In this document: piece by piece, positions 17,168 through 26,532 of the stretch
Position numbering within the stretch: position 1 is the first letter of the stretch
Layout of the letters: every line of letters begins with the position of its first letter
Assembly (NCBI RefSeq): GCF_014197615.1
Contig: NZ_JACIFY010000011.1
Span: forward strand, 124,001 to 188,000
DNA: 64,000 nt
Source of the DNA: Rhizobium esperanzae
GTDB lineage: Bacteria > Pseudomonadota > Alphaproteobacteria > Rhizobiales > Rhizobiaceae
Reading direction: 5' to 3'
Position numbers and translations under genes: made by a program
The notes under the pieces: generated by a model
The model's input: the letters and a program-made list of their open reading frames with translations, nothing else
Databases searched by the model: none
What the model was told of the DNA's origin: nothing

Positions 17168-19141
17168 TTAAAGCTTTGCTTCCGCGGCTGCAACGACGGC
17201 GTCTGCGGTGATGCCGAAATGCTTGTAAACGTCCTTCACCGGACCGGAAGCGCCGAAGCCCTTCATGCCGATGAAAGTGCCTTCCGGCCCGATGAAGGCA
17301 TCCCAGCCTTCGCGAACGGCGGCTTCGACGGCGATCTTGACCGGCGAATTGCCGAGGATTTCCTTGCGATAGGCGTCCGGCTGCTCGAAGAACAGTTCCG
17401 TGCAGGGAACCGATACGACGCGGACGGTCACGCCCTTGGCTTCAAGAGCTGCGCGGGCGGCGACGGCGATTTCAACTTCCGAGCCGGAAGCGAAGATCGT
17501 CACCTTGGCGTCGGCATTGCCGGCAAGCGTATAGGCGCCCTGTTCGCAGAGGTTCTTTTCGCTGTATTCGGTGCGGGACGCACTCAGGTTCTGGCGCGTC
17601 AGAGCAAGGCCGGAAGGACGGTTGTGCGTCTTGACGGCGATCTGCCAGCATTCGGCCGTTTCCGTGGCGTCGGCCGGACGGAAGACCAGCAGGTTCGGAA
17701 TGGCGCGCAGGCCGGCGAGCTGTTCGACCGGCTGGTGCGTCGGGCCGTCTTCGCCGACGCCGATCGAGTCATGCGTCAGCACGTGGATGACGCGGATGCC
17801 CATCAGCGCAGCAAGGCGGATCGGCGGGCGGCAATAATCCGAGAAGATCAGGAAGCCGCCGCTGTAGGGGATGAGGCCGCCGTGCAACGCGATGCCGTTC
17901 ATGGCCGAGGCCATGCCATGTTCGCGGATGCCCCAATGCATGTAACGGCCGGCGAAATCCGTCGGCGTGATCGAGTGCATCTGGCTGGTCTTGGTGTTGT
18001 TCGACGGCGTCAGGTCGGCGGAGCCGCCGAGCGTTTCCGGCAGGAAGCCGTTGATCACCTCGAGCGCGTCCTCCGAAGCCTTGCGGGTAGCGACAGTCGG
18101 CTTGGTCTCGGCGAGCTTCTTCTTGTAGGCGCTGATCGCGGCATCGAAACCTTCCGGCAGCTCGCCCGCCATTCGGCGGCTGAATTCGGCTCTCGCGGGA
18201 GCCTTGGCAAGGCCGTCTTCCCATGCCTTGACGAGATCGACGGAGCGGGCTCCGGCTGCACGCCAGCTGTCCAAGACATCGGACGGGATGACGAAGGCTT
18301 CGGATTCCCAGTTCAGCGCCTTGCGGGTGGCTGCAATTTCCTCGGCGCCGAGCGGGTTGCCGTGGACCTTGTGGGTGCCCTGCTTGTTCGGGGCGCCGAA
18401 GCCGATGATCGTCTTGCAGGCGATGAAGGTCGGGCGGTCGGACTTGTGGGCCGCTTCGATCGCGGCGGCAATGGCAGCCTGATCGTGACCGTCGATCTCG
18501 ATCGTGTTCCAATGAACGGCCTTGAAACGGGCGATCTGATCGGTCGAATCCGAGAGAGACACGGCGCCGTCGATGGTGATCGAGTTGTTGTCCCAGAACA
18601 GGATCAGCTTGTTCAGCTTCAGGTGGCCGGCGAGCGCGATGGCTTCATGGCTGATGCCCTCCATCAGGCAGCCGTCGCCGCAGATGGCATAGGTATAGTG
18701 ATCCTGAAGATCGGAGCCGAACTCCTCACGCAGCTTGCGTTCGGCGATCGCCATGCCGACGGAATTGGCAATGCCCTGGCCGAGCGGACCGGTCGTCGTT
18801 TCGATGCCGGTGGCGTGACCGTATTCCGGATGGCCGGCGGTCTTCGAACCGAGCTGACGGAACTGCTTCAGGTCTTCGACCGTCATGTCGGGATAGCCGG
18901 TCAGATAGAGCAGCGAATAGAGCAGCATCGAGCCGTGGCCGGCCGACAGCACGAAGCGATCGCGGTTCGGCCAGTGCGGCTTCTTCGGATCGAACTTCAG
19001 ATATTTGGTGAACAGGACCGTCGCCACGTCAGCCATGCCCATCGGCATGCCCGGGTGACCGGAGTTCGCCTTTTCGACGGCGTCCATGGCGAGAAAACGG
19101 ATCGCATTCGCCATCCGGTCATGTTGTTCGGGAGAGGTCAT
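17168..19141 (-). CDS. tkt: transketolase
   Basis: A 657-aa thiamine-diphosphate enzyme moving two-carbon units between sugar phosphates in the pentose phosphate pathway. Motifs: [17 protein letters not shown] at the N-terminus, [15 protein letters not shown], the ThDP/Mg motif [15 protein letters not shown] through [11 protein letters not shown], and the transketolase signature region [18 protein letters not shown]. Length is standard. The ATG at 19141 begins [15 protein letters not shown], close to family starts; an upstream extension was discarded. It precedes gap in the same direction, giving a carbon-metabolism pair. Confidence 0.97.
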   Translation of the reverse strand: MTSPEQHDRMANAIRFLAMDAVEKANSGHPGMPMGMADVATVLFTKYLKFDPKKPHWPNRDRFVLSAGHGSMLLYSLLYLTGYPDMTVEDLKQFRQLGSKTAGHPEYGHATGIETTTGPLGQGIANSVGMAIAERKLREEFGSDLQDHYTYAICGDGCLMEGISHEAIALAGHLKLNKLILFWDNNSITIDGAVSLSDSTDQIARFKAVHWNTIEIDGHDQAAIAAAIEAAHKSDRPTFIACKTIIGFGAPNKQGTHKVHGNPLGAEEIAATRKALNWESEAFVIPSDVLDSWRAAGARSVDLVKAWEDGLAKAPARAEFSRRMAGELPEGFDAAISAYKKKLAETKPTVATRKASEDALEVINGFLPETLGGSADLTPSNNTKTSQMHSITPTDFAGRYMHWGIREHGMASAMNGIALHGGLIPYSGGFLIFSDYCRPPIRLAALMGIRVIHVLTHDSIGVGEDGPTHQPVEQLAGLRAIPNLLVFRPADATETAECWQIAVKTHNRPSGLALTRQNLSASRTEYSEKNLCEQGAYTLAGNADAKVTIFASGSEVEIAVAARAALEAKGVTVRVVSVPCTELFFEQPDAYRKEILGNSPVKIAVEAAVREGWDAFIGPEGTFIGMKGFGASGPVKDVYKHFGITADAVVAAAEAKL

Positions 19142-19477
19142 GGCTTTTCCGCAAGTTCCGGGTGTCGGGGGGATGGCCTCGAGCCTCCAAGACCATCGAG
19201 TGAAAGCGGCAGACACATAGCAGTTGGGGCTGGCAAGTCAATAAATGGGACGCCAAATCCAGGCGGCGCATGGCGATTTTTGACATTTGATCGCGCGATT
19301 GTACAAAAGACAAAATTTGGGTGGCGAGGTTATCTAAAACGTTCATCCACAAGATTGGCCGGTGGGCAAGTGACAGGATTTATTGACGGGCCATCGGCGA
19401 GCTGCATATCCTTTTTTGAAATCGCAGGATCGGCGCGGCGTGCCGATTCGCGGATCCTGCGCGGGAATCGGGAAAGC
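19142..19477 (+). other. divergent intergenic region tkt / DUF4164
   Basis: 336 bp between divergently transcribed genes, relatively AT-rich around 19270-19330 and presumably holding both promoters. No gene or repeat is seen. Confidence 0.5.
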
Positions 19478-19753
19478 ATGATGCCCACAGGCAAAACCAT
19501 GGAAGCAGCGCTCAGCGAATTGAGACAGGCGATTTCGAGCCTCGAAAACGCCGTCGACATGCGCATCGAGCGCCAGCGCGAGCAAGGCGAGATCGAGGGC
19601 GAGGTGCGGCGCGTGCACGCCGATCGCTCTCGGCTGGCGCAGGAGCTCGACCAGGCCGAATTCCGCGCCAACCGGCTGGAAGAGGTCAATCGCGAGGTGT
19701 CACGGCGGCTGGTAACGGCCATGGAAACGATCCGCGCGGTTCTGGATCGCTGA
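19478..19753 (+). CDS. DUF4164 coiled-coil protein
   Basis: A 91-aa, almost wholly helical protein. It starts MMPTGKTMEAALSELRQAIS and runs as a charged coiled coil (RIERQREQGEIEGEVRRVHA, LAQELDQAEFRANRLEEVNR) to an IRAVLDR end. This pattern and the position just upstream of zapA match the DUF4164 family of alphaproteobacteria. The next gene begins 16 bp later, so the two are an operon. A role with ZapA in cell division is suggested by linkage alone. The true start is within GGGAAAGC-ATGATG; a much longer frame upstream overlaps tkt and is not used. Confidence 0.85.
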   Translation: MMPTGKTMEAALSELRQAISSLENAVDMRIERQREQGEIEGEVRRVHADRSRLAQELDQAEFRANRLEEVNREVSRRLVTAMETIRAVLDR

Positions 19754-19769
19754 TAAGAGAGAACTTGGC

Positions 19770-20147
19770 ATGGCGCAGGTGACGGTAACGATCGACGGCA
19801 AGGCCTATCGCATGGCCTGCGAGGAAGGGCAGGAGGATCACCTGACCGATCTCGCCACCCGCTTCGACCACTATGTCGGCCATCTCAAGGGGCAGTTCGG
19901 GGAAATCGGCGATCTCAGGATCACGGTCATGGCCGGTATCATGATCATGGACGAGATTGCCGAGTTGACGCGTCGCGTCGCCGGGCTGGAATCCGAACTG
20001 GAGTCTTTGCGCGGTAATCGCGACACGGTGCTTGCGGCCACCGCCCGCACCGAAGAAAATCTGGCGGCGGCGCTCAGTGAGGTTTCGAGCCGCATCCGCG
20101 GCATCACCGACAAGCTGAACGGCCGGCCCGCCCCCGAACTCAATTGA
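19770..20147 (+). CDS. zapA: cell division protein ZapA
   Basis: A 125-aa FtsZ-ring-associated protein that crosslinks FtsZ filaments at midcell. The N-terminal globular domain begins MAQVTVTIDGKAYRMACEEG and contains HLTDLATRFDHYV-like residues; the C-terminal half is a coiled coil (EIAELTRRVAGLESELESLR) used for dimer and tetramer formation. It lies 16 bp after the DUF4164 gene and is followed by the probable 6S RNA gene, the classical proteobacterial arrangement zapA-ssrS. Confidence 0.92.
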   Translation: MAQVTVTIDGKAYRMACEEGQEDHLTDLATRFDHYVGHLKGQFGEIGDLRITVMAGIMIMDEIAELTRRVAGLESELESLRGNRDTVLAATARTEENLAAALSEVSSRIRGITDKLNGRPAPELN

Positions 20148-20209
20148 TCTCAATTAAATAAGAACGACCTGCCGCCACCACTGGCGCGCCAGCGCAAACG
20201 TCCTTATAT

Positions 20210-20370
20210 ATCGCGATGCGGTCTGCGCCTCTCGACAGGAACCACAATCCCTGGGGCCATACTCGATCCAAAGGGAGCTGTCCCTGGCCAGGCCCGTGGG
20301 CCTGGACACACGGTGCCCACCTACGTTTGTAGGCACCCAGGATCGTAAACATCCATCGGCTGTCGTGGAT
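20210..20370 (+). ncRNA. ssrS: 6S RNA (probable)
   Basis: A non-coding stretch directly downstream of zapA on the same strand, where 6S RNA is found in proteobacteria. It includes CCCTGGGGCCATA, like the conserved CCCTGAGCCGATA of E. coli 6S, then GGGAGCTGTCCCTGG and strong hairpins (CCAGGCCC/GGGCCTGG; CTAC/GTAG inside a longer arm). 6S RNA binds RNA polymerase holoenzyme and lowers transcription in stationary phase. A TATATA box lies just upstream. Ends are approximate, and the usual partner gene (5-FCL) is not adjacent here. Confidence 0.75.
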
Positions 20371-20454
20371 CGCACCTTCCTTGATATATGGTGACGCTTC
20401 GCAGCGAAAAGGCCATGCGGAGAGAATGCCGCGCTTTCGCGTGTCCGCTTCCAG

Positions 20455-21438
20455 CTATCCCACGGGATAAGGCCCTTCGGCAAAGACCTCGTTGTGGTAG
20501 CCCTTCGCGCCAACCTCCAGCGCCAAGGGGCTGCGCCATTCCCTGTTGCCGCGCAGGCAATCGAGCACGAAACGGAAATCATATCGCGGCTGCCAGCTAA
20601 GTTCCCGCCTTGCGCGTGCGTTGACATAGACACGGTCGAGCTTCGGAAACATTTTCCAGCCGCGTGATGCATAGAGGGCGCCTGCACCCGGAAACAGCCG
20701 TTCGACCACATAAGGCGCTTCGTGCCTGATCGCGGCAAGATCGCTTGGCGAAAACGGCGTGGTGGCGGAGACGATGTAGCGGCCGAAGCCGATTGCCGGC
20801 GCCTTATCGAGTGCCAGCAGATGGGCTGCGACCACATCGGCGATATCGACGCGGCGATGAAGAAGCTCGTTGGCCTGCGCATTCTCCGCCGAATAGCTGC
20901 CGCGGATGTCGGGATCGTTGTCGTTTTCGGGAAAGAAACGCGATGTCCTGAGAATGACGACCGGCAGGCCGGACCTGCGGGCGAAGAGTTCGCAGAGGCC
21001 TTCGGCGGCGAGTTTCGTCACGCCGTAGATGTTTTTCGCAACCGGCAGCATGTCCTCGGTAACCCAGGCCGCCGGTTGGCCGGCGGCCTGTGTCAAGGCT
21101 GCGCCGAAGGTGCTGGTGGTGCTGGTGAAGACGAAGCTTGCAACGTTTGCGGCGACCGCTTCTTCGATGAGGTTCAATGTGCCGCCGACATTGGTGTCGA
21201 GGAAATCGCGATTGCCGTGGGTCGCCACATGCGGCTTATGCAGCGTTGCGGCATGAATGACGTGGCTGATGTCCGACATCACCTGCCTGATGAAATCGCG
21301 ATCGCTGATCGAGCCGACCATGTCGGTGAAAGCCGAGGGATTGATATCGATGCCGCGCGCCCGCCGGCGTTTCGCTCTCAGCGTGCGCATCAGCGCCTCG
21401 CCGAGATGGCCGGCACTTCCCGTCACCAATATCGTCAT
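20455..21438 (-). CDS. NAD(P)-dependent epimerase/dehydratase
   Basis: A 327-aa extended short-chain dehydrogenase. The nucleotide-binding motif is VTGSAGHLGEALMRTL at the N-terminus, and the catalytic tyrosine and lysine are in YGVTKLAAEGL at about 145. Substrate-binding segments include VVILRTSRFFPENDNDP and RRVDIADVVAAHLLAL. It is probably a sugar-nucleotide or related sugar-modifying enzyme, but the C-terminal region is not diagnostic. It ends close to the probable 6S RNA gene, at the left boundary of the apparent inversion. Confidence 0.85.
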   Translation of the reverse strand: MTILVTGSAGHLGEALMRTLRAKRRRARGIDINPSAFTDMVGSISDRDFIRQVMSDISHVIHAATLHKPHVATHGNRDFLDTNVGGTLNLIEEAVAANVASFVFTSTTSTFGAALTQAAGQPAAWVTEDMLPVAKNIYGVTKLAAEGLCELFARRSGLPVVILRTSRFFPENDNDPDIRGSYSAENAQANELLHRRVDIADVVAAHLLALDKAPAIGFGRYIVSATTPFSPSDLAAIRHEAPYVVERLFPGAGALYASRGWKMFPKLDRVYVNARARRELSWQPRYDFRFVLDCLRGNREWRSPLALEVGAKGYHNEVFAEGPYPVG

Positions 21439-21578
21439 CGCACCGCTTCCTCAGTGTTTCGACGGCGAAGGCTATAAAGACCGGTAGTCCCGGACAACGC
21501 ATAAATTATGCATGGGGATGCAGGAAAGCTGCAGGATCCGCGATGGTCGATTGGGCGGCGGGCGATCTGATCGTGAGA

Positions 21579-21911
21579 TTATTCCGGCTCGCCTTCGAGG
21601 TCGCTTCTCAACCGGTCGAGGATCGACAGGGCGTGGCCGGCATAAGCGCTGATCCAGCGGTCGTAGATGTGTTTGATCGGCAAGCTGTTCAGGTGGTTCC
21701 AGCGCTCGCGGCCCTCCTTCCTGGCGATGACCAGATCGGCTTCCTCCAGCACTTTCAGGTGCTGCATCACCGTACAGCGGTCCATCTGCGGAAACATCTC
21801 GCAAAGCGTCCCAGTGGTTCGCGGGCCATCCTTGAGCAGGTCGAGGATTTCGCGGCGGCGATGATGCGCCAGCGCCTTGAAAACAGGGTCGTCTTTTGAT
21901 TCGCTTGACAT
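21579..21911 (-). CDS. ArsR-family transcriptional regulator
   Basis: A 110-aa winged-helix repressor. It has the core ArsR segments VFKALAHHRRREILDLLKDGP, TLCEMFPQMDRCTVMQHLKVLEEADLVI with the recognition helix, and a wing ending at RWNHLNSLP. It lacks the CxC metal-binding motif of classical ArsR/SmtB sensors, so it is unlikely to sense metals. It is divergent from an AHSA1-domain gene, a frequent pairing. An inverted repeat (21910-21929) overlaps its start codon, which suggests autorepression. Confidence 0.9.
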   Translation of the reverse strand: MSSESKDDPVFKALAHHRRREILDLLKDGPRTTGTLCEMFPQMDRCTVMQHLKVLEEADLVIARKEGRERWNHLNSLPIKHIYDRWISAYAGHALSILDRLRSDLEGEPE

Positions 21912-21929
21912 GTTATGTTTTTATAACAT
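21910..21929. promoter_or_regulatory. inverted repeat, probable ArsR operator
   Basis: ATGTTAT-N6-ATAACAT, a perfect 7-bp dyad overlapping the ArsR start codon in the 71-bp divergent region with the AHSA1 gene. It is well placed to control both genes. Confidence 0.6.
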
Positions 21930-21982
21930 AATGGGGCCAATCACAATGAAAAACAGATGCAATGGAGAAGAGGAGAAGTACC

Positions 21983-22465
21983 ATGTCTCTCGGAATCCGT
22001 GTTTCCGGCCGCATCGGCCGTCCCGTCGCAGAGGTCTTCGACGCCGTCGTCAACCCGAAGAAGCTCAGCAGTTATTTCACCACGATCGGCGGGGCGAGCG
22101 CGCCGCTTGTCCAGGGTACGACGGTAACCTGGTGGAAGGATGCGGCGGTCGAGGTGGTCGAGCTCGTGCCTGAAAGCCGTATCGTGCTGCGCTGGGATGG
22201 CGGGACTGCCGAAGATAAGACGACCTACAAGACGATGGTGGAGATGAACTTCAAGCCGCTGGACGATGGCGGCACGCTGGTGACCATCGCCGAGACCGGC
22301 TGGCGCGAGGACGACGCCGGCCGCCGCGGCACCTATCTCAACTGCGAGGGCTGGACGCAGATGCTTTGCAGCATGAAGGCCTTCGTCGAATACGGCATCA
22401 ATCTGCGCGAGGGCATGTTCCTCAGCGAAATGAAGGGTGAGCCGGCCAGCGCGCCCGATATCTGA
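21983..22465 (+). CDS. SRPBCC/AHSA1-domain protein
   Basis: A 160-aa protein of the START-like SRPBCC superfamily (AHSA1 group), which forms a hydrophobic pocket. Visible landmarks are ISGRIGRPVAEVFDAVVNP-like N-terminal residues, VELVPESRIVLRWDG, LDDGGTLVTIAETGW and the closing helix GWTQMLCSMKAFVEYGINL. The ATG at 21983 follows AGGAGAAGTACC. Divergence from an ArsR repressor is a recurrent arrangement, and the protein is probably induced when the repressor is released. Ligand unknown. Confidence 0.87.
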   Translation: MSLGIRVSGRIGRPVAEVFDAVVNPKKLSSYFTTIGGASAPLVQGTTVTWWKDAAVEVVELVPESRIVLRWDGGTAEDKTTYKTMVEMNFKPLDDGGTLVTIAETGWREDDAGRRGTYLNCEGWTQMLCSMKAFVEYGINLREGMFLSEMKGEPASAPDI

Positions 22466-22599
22466 CGCGTGCATCGGTCCCGGCGGGCGGCGGCTCAATC
22501 GTCGCATTCGCCGATACGGACGAGACTTCGCTTGCCTGTCACACTGCCGGTGCTAGTTTCCGGATTCGATACTTCATCTCGATTTCCAGGAGATTCATT

Positions 22600-23631
22600 A
22601 TGCAGCTTGGCATGATTGGTTTGGGCCGCATGGGCAATTACATGGTCCAGCGGTTGATGCGAGGCGGTCACGAATGCGTCGTTTACGACGCCAGGCCGGA
22701 AAGCGTTGCCGAACTCGCGGGCCTCGGTGCGACCGGCAGTGCTTCGCTCGAGGAATTCGTCTCGAAGCTTGCCCATCCCAGAGCCATCTGGCTGATGCTG
22801 CCGGCGGCGATTGTCGACAAGGTGCTGGCCAGCCTGGTGCCGCTGTTGCAGAACGGCGATATCGTCATCGACGGCGGCAACTCCTATTACCACGACGATA
22901 TCCGCCGCGGCGCCGAACTCATCACCAAGGGCATCCATTATGTCGACGTCGGCACCAGCGGCGGTGTGTTCGGCCTGGAGCGCGGTTATTGCCTGATGAT
23001 CGGCGGCGAGAAGGGCACCGTTCAGCACCTGTCGCCGATTTTCGCGACATTGGCGCCCGGCGCCGGCACGACGGAAGCTTCGCCGAACCGCACCGCCGAG
23101 GCGGCTGCGGCCAGCACCGCCGAACAAGGCTACCTGCATTGCGGCCCGCACGGCGCCGGCCATTTCGTCAAGATGGTGCATAATGGCATCGAATATGGCC
23201 TGATGGCTGCCTATGCCGAAGGCCTCAACATCCTGAAACACGCCAATATCGGTGCTGCCGCGCATGTGGCCGACGCGGAAACCGCGCCGCTCGCCCATCC
23301 CGAACATTTTCAATACGACTTCAATTTGCAGGATGTCTCGGAAGTCTGGCGCCGCGGCAGCGTCATCACTTCCTGGCTGCTCGATCTCACGGCCGATGCG
23401 CTGCATGCCGATCCGGCACTGTCGAAATATGCCGGCCGTGTCTCCGACAGCGGCGAAGGCCGCTGGACGATCATGGCGGCGATCGATGAAAGCGTGCCGA
23501 CGCCGGTGCTCAGTGCTGCGCTCTACGGTCGCTTCTCCTCGCGCGACAACGACGAATTCGCCAACAAGGTGCTGTCGGCGATGCGCGCGGGCTTCGGCGG
23601 CCATGTGGAAAAGCCGGCCCCGAAATCCTGA
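22600..23631 (+). CDS. gnd: 6-phosphogluconate dehydrogenase, decarboxylating
   Basis: A 343-aa enzyme oxidising 6-phosphogluconate to ribulose 5-phosphate and CO2. It is of the short YqeC/NAD-type form (about 300-340 aa) rather than the 470-aa NADP form. The N-terminal Rossmann motif is MQLGMIGLGRMGNYMVQRL, followed by IVIDGGNSYYHDD, YVDVGTSGGVFGLERGYCLM and HCGPHGAGHFVKMVHNGIEYG with catalytic lysine and asparagine. Monocistronic as far as I can see; ribosome site AGGAG at spacing 8. Confidence 0.93.
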   Translation: MQLGMIGLGRMGNYMVQRLMRGGHECVVYDARPESVAELAGLGATGSASLEEFVSKLAHPRAIWLMLPAAIVDKVLASLVPLLQNGDIVIDGGNSYYHDDIRRGAELITKGIHYVDVGTSGGVFGLERGYCLMIGGEKGTVQHLSPIFATLAPGAGTTEASPNRTAEAAAASTAEQGYLHCGPHGAGHFVKMVHNGIEYGLMAAYAEGLNILKHANIGAAAHVADAETAPLAHPEHFQYDFNLQDVSEVWRRGSVITSWLLDLTADALHADPALSKYAGRVSDSGEGRWTIMAAIDESVPTPVLSAALYGRFSSRDNDEFANKVLSAMRAGFGGHVEKPAPKS

Positions 23632-23801
23632 AGGCCGGGGGCTTTCGGCGCCGTTCGGATATGGAGGCGCCTCAGCCTTTCCTAGCCATCGGTATGATGT
23701 TCCTACCGCTTGCTGATGGCAGCGGTGGCGAGTATCCATGCCGAAAGGGAAATGTCGGGGCTGCTTCGTCCAAGCGGCCGACACTTCATTGGAGGGCGGT
23801 C

Positions 23802-25913
23802 ATGAAGTGTGACGGGGCAGGGCGCTTGAAGGCCGCCATATTTGGCCTACTGACATTCATTGCGCTTCTTGGGGTGATTTCGCCAAGCTTTGCCCAGACG
23901 TCGTCGGCGCAGGTGCCCGCCACGGCGGCCCCGCCGGCGCAGGTGCGTGAGATGATGCAGCTCATGCAGACGCCGGAGGTCAAGCAGTGGATGTCGACGC
24001 AGATGGCCGCGACGCCTGCGGCCAACGCCACGCCTGAAAATCAGATGTCGGTCCTGTCGGGTCTGCTGCAGCATGCCCGTCGGCATGTCTCCATGGTCTC
24101 CGATGCCGCGATGATTTTACCCGCTCAGATCGGCAATGCGTCCTCGCTGTTCTTCGGTGAAATCGCCGCCACCGGCTGGCCGCGCATGATGGGGCAGTTT
24201 CTGGCGATTTTTCTGGTCGGGGGGATCGTCGAAAGTATTGCCCGCTATGCCTTCCGCCGCCGCCGTCGTCGGCTGGCCGAGGCCGGCATGCATCTGGCGC
24301 CGCGGGTCATCCCGGCGCTGATTTTCGCGGCGGCAACGGTGCTTGCGCTTCTCAGCCTCGGCTGGCCGCCTCTCAGCCAGAGCATCGCGATCGTCTGCGT
24401 CGTCGCGCTCATCGTCCAGCGCTTCACGATCTGCCTCGGCGGCGTGCTGGTCGATCTGATCGGGGCGGCGCGGACCGAAGAAGAACGACAGGGCATTACC
24501 GCTCCGCTTATGCCGGGGCGCGCCGTTGCGCTCTTCTGGTATCGCCGTTGCGCCACCTTCGTCATCTATTTCATTTTCGGCTGGGCGCTGATCCAGTCGA
24601 TGGAGCCACTCGGCTATTCTCCAAGCGTCCGGCTCCTCATCGGCTATATCCTGGGGATCGGCCTGCTGTTGATTGCCATCGAAGCGGTCTGGTCGCGGCC
24701 GCACAAGGACGAGAAGCGCGGTCACGGGATCTCCTGGGCGCTCACTGTTTATTTCCTGTTGCTCTGGAGCCTGTGGGTCGCAGGTTTCAACTGGCTGCTC
24801 TGGCTCGGCATCTATGTGCTGCTGCTGCCGCGCGTGCTTGCCGTCTCGACGCTTGCGGTGAAATCGCTGCAGCAGACCGAAGCGAGCTTCCTTGCCACGC
24901 GCCGCATTGCGGCGGTGCTTCTCGATCGCGGTGTGCGGGCGCTGATCATTGCTGTTGCCGCCATCTGGCTCGGGCATATGCTCGGCGTCGGCGCCGATAC
25001 GATGGCCGCCGGGGATACCATGGTCGACAAGATCGCCCGCGGCGTCATCGGTGGCATCGTCATCCTGCTTGCCGCCGATCTGCTTTGGCACGTCATCAAG
25101 GCCTATATCGACGGCAAGCTGCTCGATTCATCCGTGGATGGCGGGACAACGGACGAGGAAAAGGCCAGACGCGCACGGATACAGACGCTGCTGCCGATCT
25201 TCCGCAATATTCTGGCCGTGGTCATCGCCGTCATTGCGGTTTTGATGGTGCTCTCCGGCCTCGGGATCGAGATCGGGCCGCTGATCGCCGGCGCCGGTGT
25301 CGTCGGTGTTGCAGTCGGCTTCGGCGCGCAGACGATCGTCAAGGATGTCATCAGCGGCATGTTCTATCTCTGGGACGATGCTTTCCGTATCGGCGAATAT
25401 ATCGAAAGCGGCAGCCATAAGGGCGTGGTCGAGGCTTTCAGCCTGCGCTCGGTGAAGCTGAGGCATCATCGCGGGCCGCTGACGACGGTACCGTTCGGCG
25501 AACTCGGCGCGGTGAAGAACCTCAACCGCGACTGGACGATCGACAAGATCAGCCTCAACGTCAAATACGACACCGATCTCGTCAAGGCGAAGAAAGTGAT
25601 CAAGCAGATCGGCCAGACGCTGCTCGAAAATCCGGAATACGGCCCGCATATCATCGAGACGCTGAAGATGAAGGGTGTCGAGCAGTTCGGCGAATTCGCG
25701 ATCGAAATCCGGCTGTCGATGATGACCAAGCCCGGCGAGCAGTTCGTCATCCGCCGCAATGCGCTGGCGATGATCCGCAACGCCTTCAAGGAAAACGGCA
25801 TCGAATTCGCCGTGCCGACGGTGCAGGTGGCGGGTGATCGCGACGCGGAGGTCGATGCAGCCGTCGCGCGCTATGCGGCGCACGCGCGGGCGAATGGCGA
25901 ACCGGCGGCATAA
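23802..25913 (+). CDS. large MscS-type mechanosensitive channel (YbiO-like)
   Basis: A 703-aa membrane protein with a signal-like N-terminus (KAAIFGLLTFIALLGVISPSFA), a periplasmic segment, many hydrophobic helices, and a C-terminal MscS core. The pore helix region reads LIAGAGVVGVAVGFGAQTIVKDVISGMF at about 505-530, followed by the upper beta domain (YIESGSHKGVVEAFSLRSVKLRHHRG). This layout and length match E. coli YbiO, a large channel that opens on hypo-osmotic shock. GGAGG precedes the start; the longer frame upstream was rejected. Confidence 0.9.
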   Translation: MKCDGAGRLKAAIFGLLTFIALLGVISPSFAQTSSAQVPATAAPPAQVREMMQLMQTPEVKQWMSTQMAATPAANATPENQMSVLSGLLQHARRHVSMVSDAAMILPAQIGNASSLFFGEIAATGWPRMMGQFLAIFLVGGIVESIARYAFRRRRRRLAEAGMHLAPRVIPALIFAAATVLALLSLGWPPLSQSIAIVCVVALIVQRFTICLGGVLVDLIGAARTEEERQGITAPLMPGRAVALFWYRRCATFVIYFIFGWALIQSMEPLGYSPSVRLLIGYILGIGLLLIAIEAVWSRPHKDEKRGHGISWALTVYFLLLWSLWVAGFNWLLWLGIYVLLLPRVLAVSTLAVKSLQQTEASFLATRRIAAVLLDRGVRALIIAVAAIWLGHMLGVGADTMAAGDTMVDKIARGVIGGIVILLAADLLWHVIKAYIDGKLLDSSVDGGTTDEEKARRARIQTLLPIFRNILAVVIAVIAVLMVLSGLGIEIGPLIAGAGVVGVAVGFGAQTIVKDVISGMFYLWDDAFRIGEYIESGSHKGVVEAFSLRSVKLRHHRGPLTTVPFGELGAVKNLNRDWTIDKISLNVKYDTDLVKAKKVIKQIGQTLLENPEYGPHIIETLKMKGVEQFGEFAIEIRLSMMTKPGEQFVIRRNALAMIRNAFKENGIEFAVPTVQVAGDRDAEVDAAVARYAAHARANGEPAA

Positions 25914-25918
25914 ACGCT

Positions 25919-26296
25919 TCACATTGCGCCGGCGGCTGTCACCAGCAGGCCGCCGATGATCGCTATATTGGTTTTCCAGCTATTGATCGCGCTTTCGCGG
26001 GCCGTTCCCTGCATATCCCAGAAATTCAGCAGCATGATCGTGGCGGCAAGCGTGAAGACGATGAGACCGAATGCCGCTGCCGCGACGAAGAGACCGAGTA
26101 TCAGCATTGTGCCGGCGACGATCTGGAACAGGCTGCCGGAGAGCAGCACCCCTTTCGCAAAAGGGATGCCGCGGGCTTCGATCGCGTCGGTCAGCGGCAC
26201 GATAACGAAAAAATGATGAATGCCGCCAGCGACATAGAGGCCGCCCAGCAACAGACGGCCGAGAACGATCATCATCAGGGCCGGGCTATCATGCAT
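25919..26296 (-). CDS. DoxX-family membrane protein
   Basis: A 125-aa protein with four hydrophobic helices. The first carries the DoxX mark IVLGRLLLGGLYVAGGIHHF, the second follows ARGIPFAKGVLLSGSLFQIVAG. The family includes quinol oxidase subunits and many proteins of unknown role. It ends 5 bp from the stop of the MscS-type gene, tail to tail. Function is not predictable. Confidence 0.82.
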   Translation of the reverse strand: MHDSPALMMIVLGRLLLGGLYVAGGIHHFFVIVPLTDAIEARGIPFAKGVLLSGSLFQIVAGTMLILGLFVAAAAFGLIVFTLAATIMLLNFWDMQGTARESAINSWKTNIAIIGGLLVTAAGAM

Positions 26297-26532
26297 ATCG
26301 AACCGTTCTCCCGCGTTTCAAATCGCCGTTCCGTTAAAGCTCGTCGCAAGCTTACGAAAATGCAATGCGCGGGAAGCTCGGCCTGCGCAAATTCGCCCCA
26401 ATTGAGGGTGATGGAGGCCGAGGCGGCGGGGCTGGGGCAGCGGCGGCATGGCTTCATGGAGCTTACGTGCCTGTCATGTTACGTCTTTCCAAAATGATTC
26501 CCGCCAAGCTGGCAATTGCAGCAGGATAAGAG

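Noticed and set aside
17219..19753. 844-codon open frame on the plus strand opposite tkt
   Set aside because: It is the antisense shadow of GC-rich tkt; only its last 91 codons (19478-19753) are a real gene.
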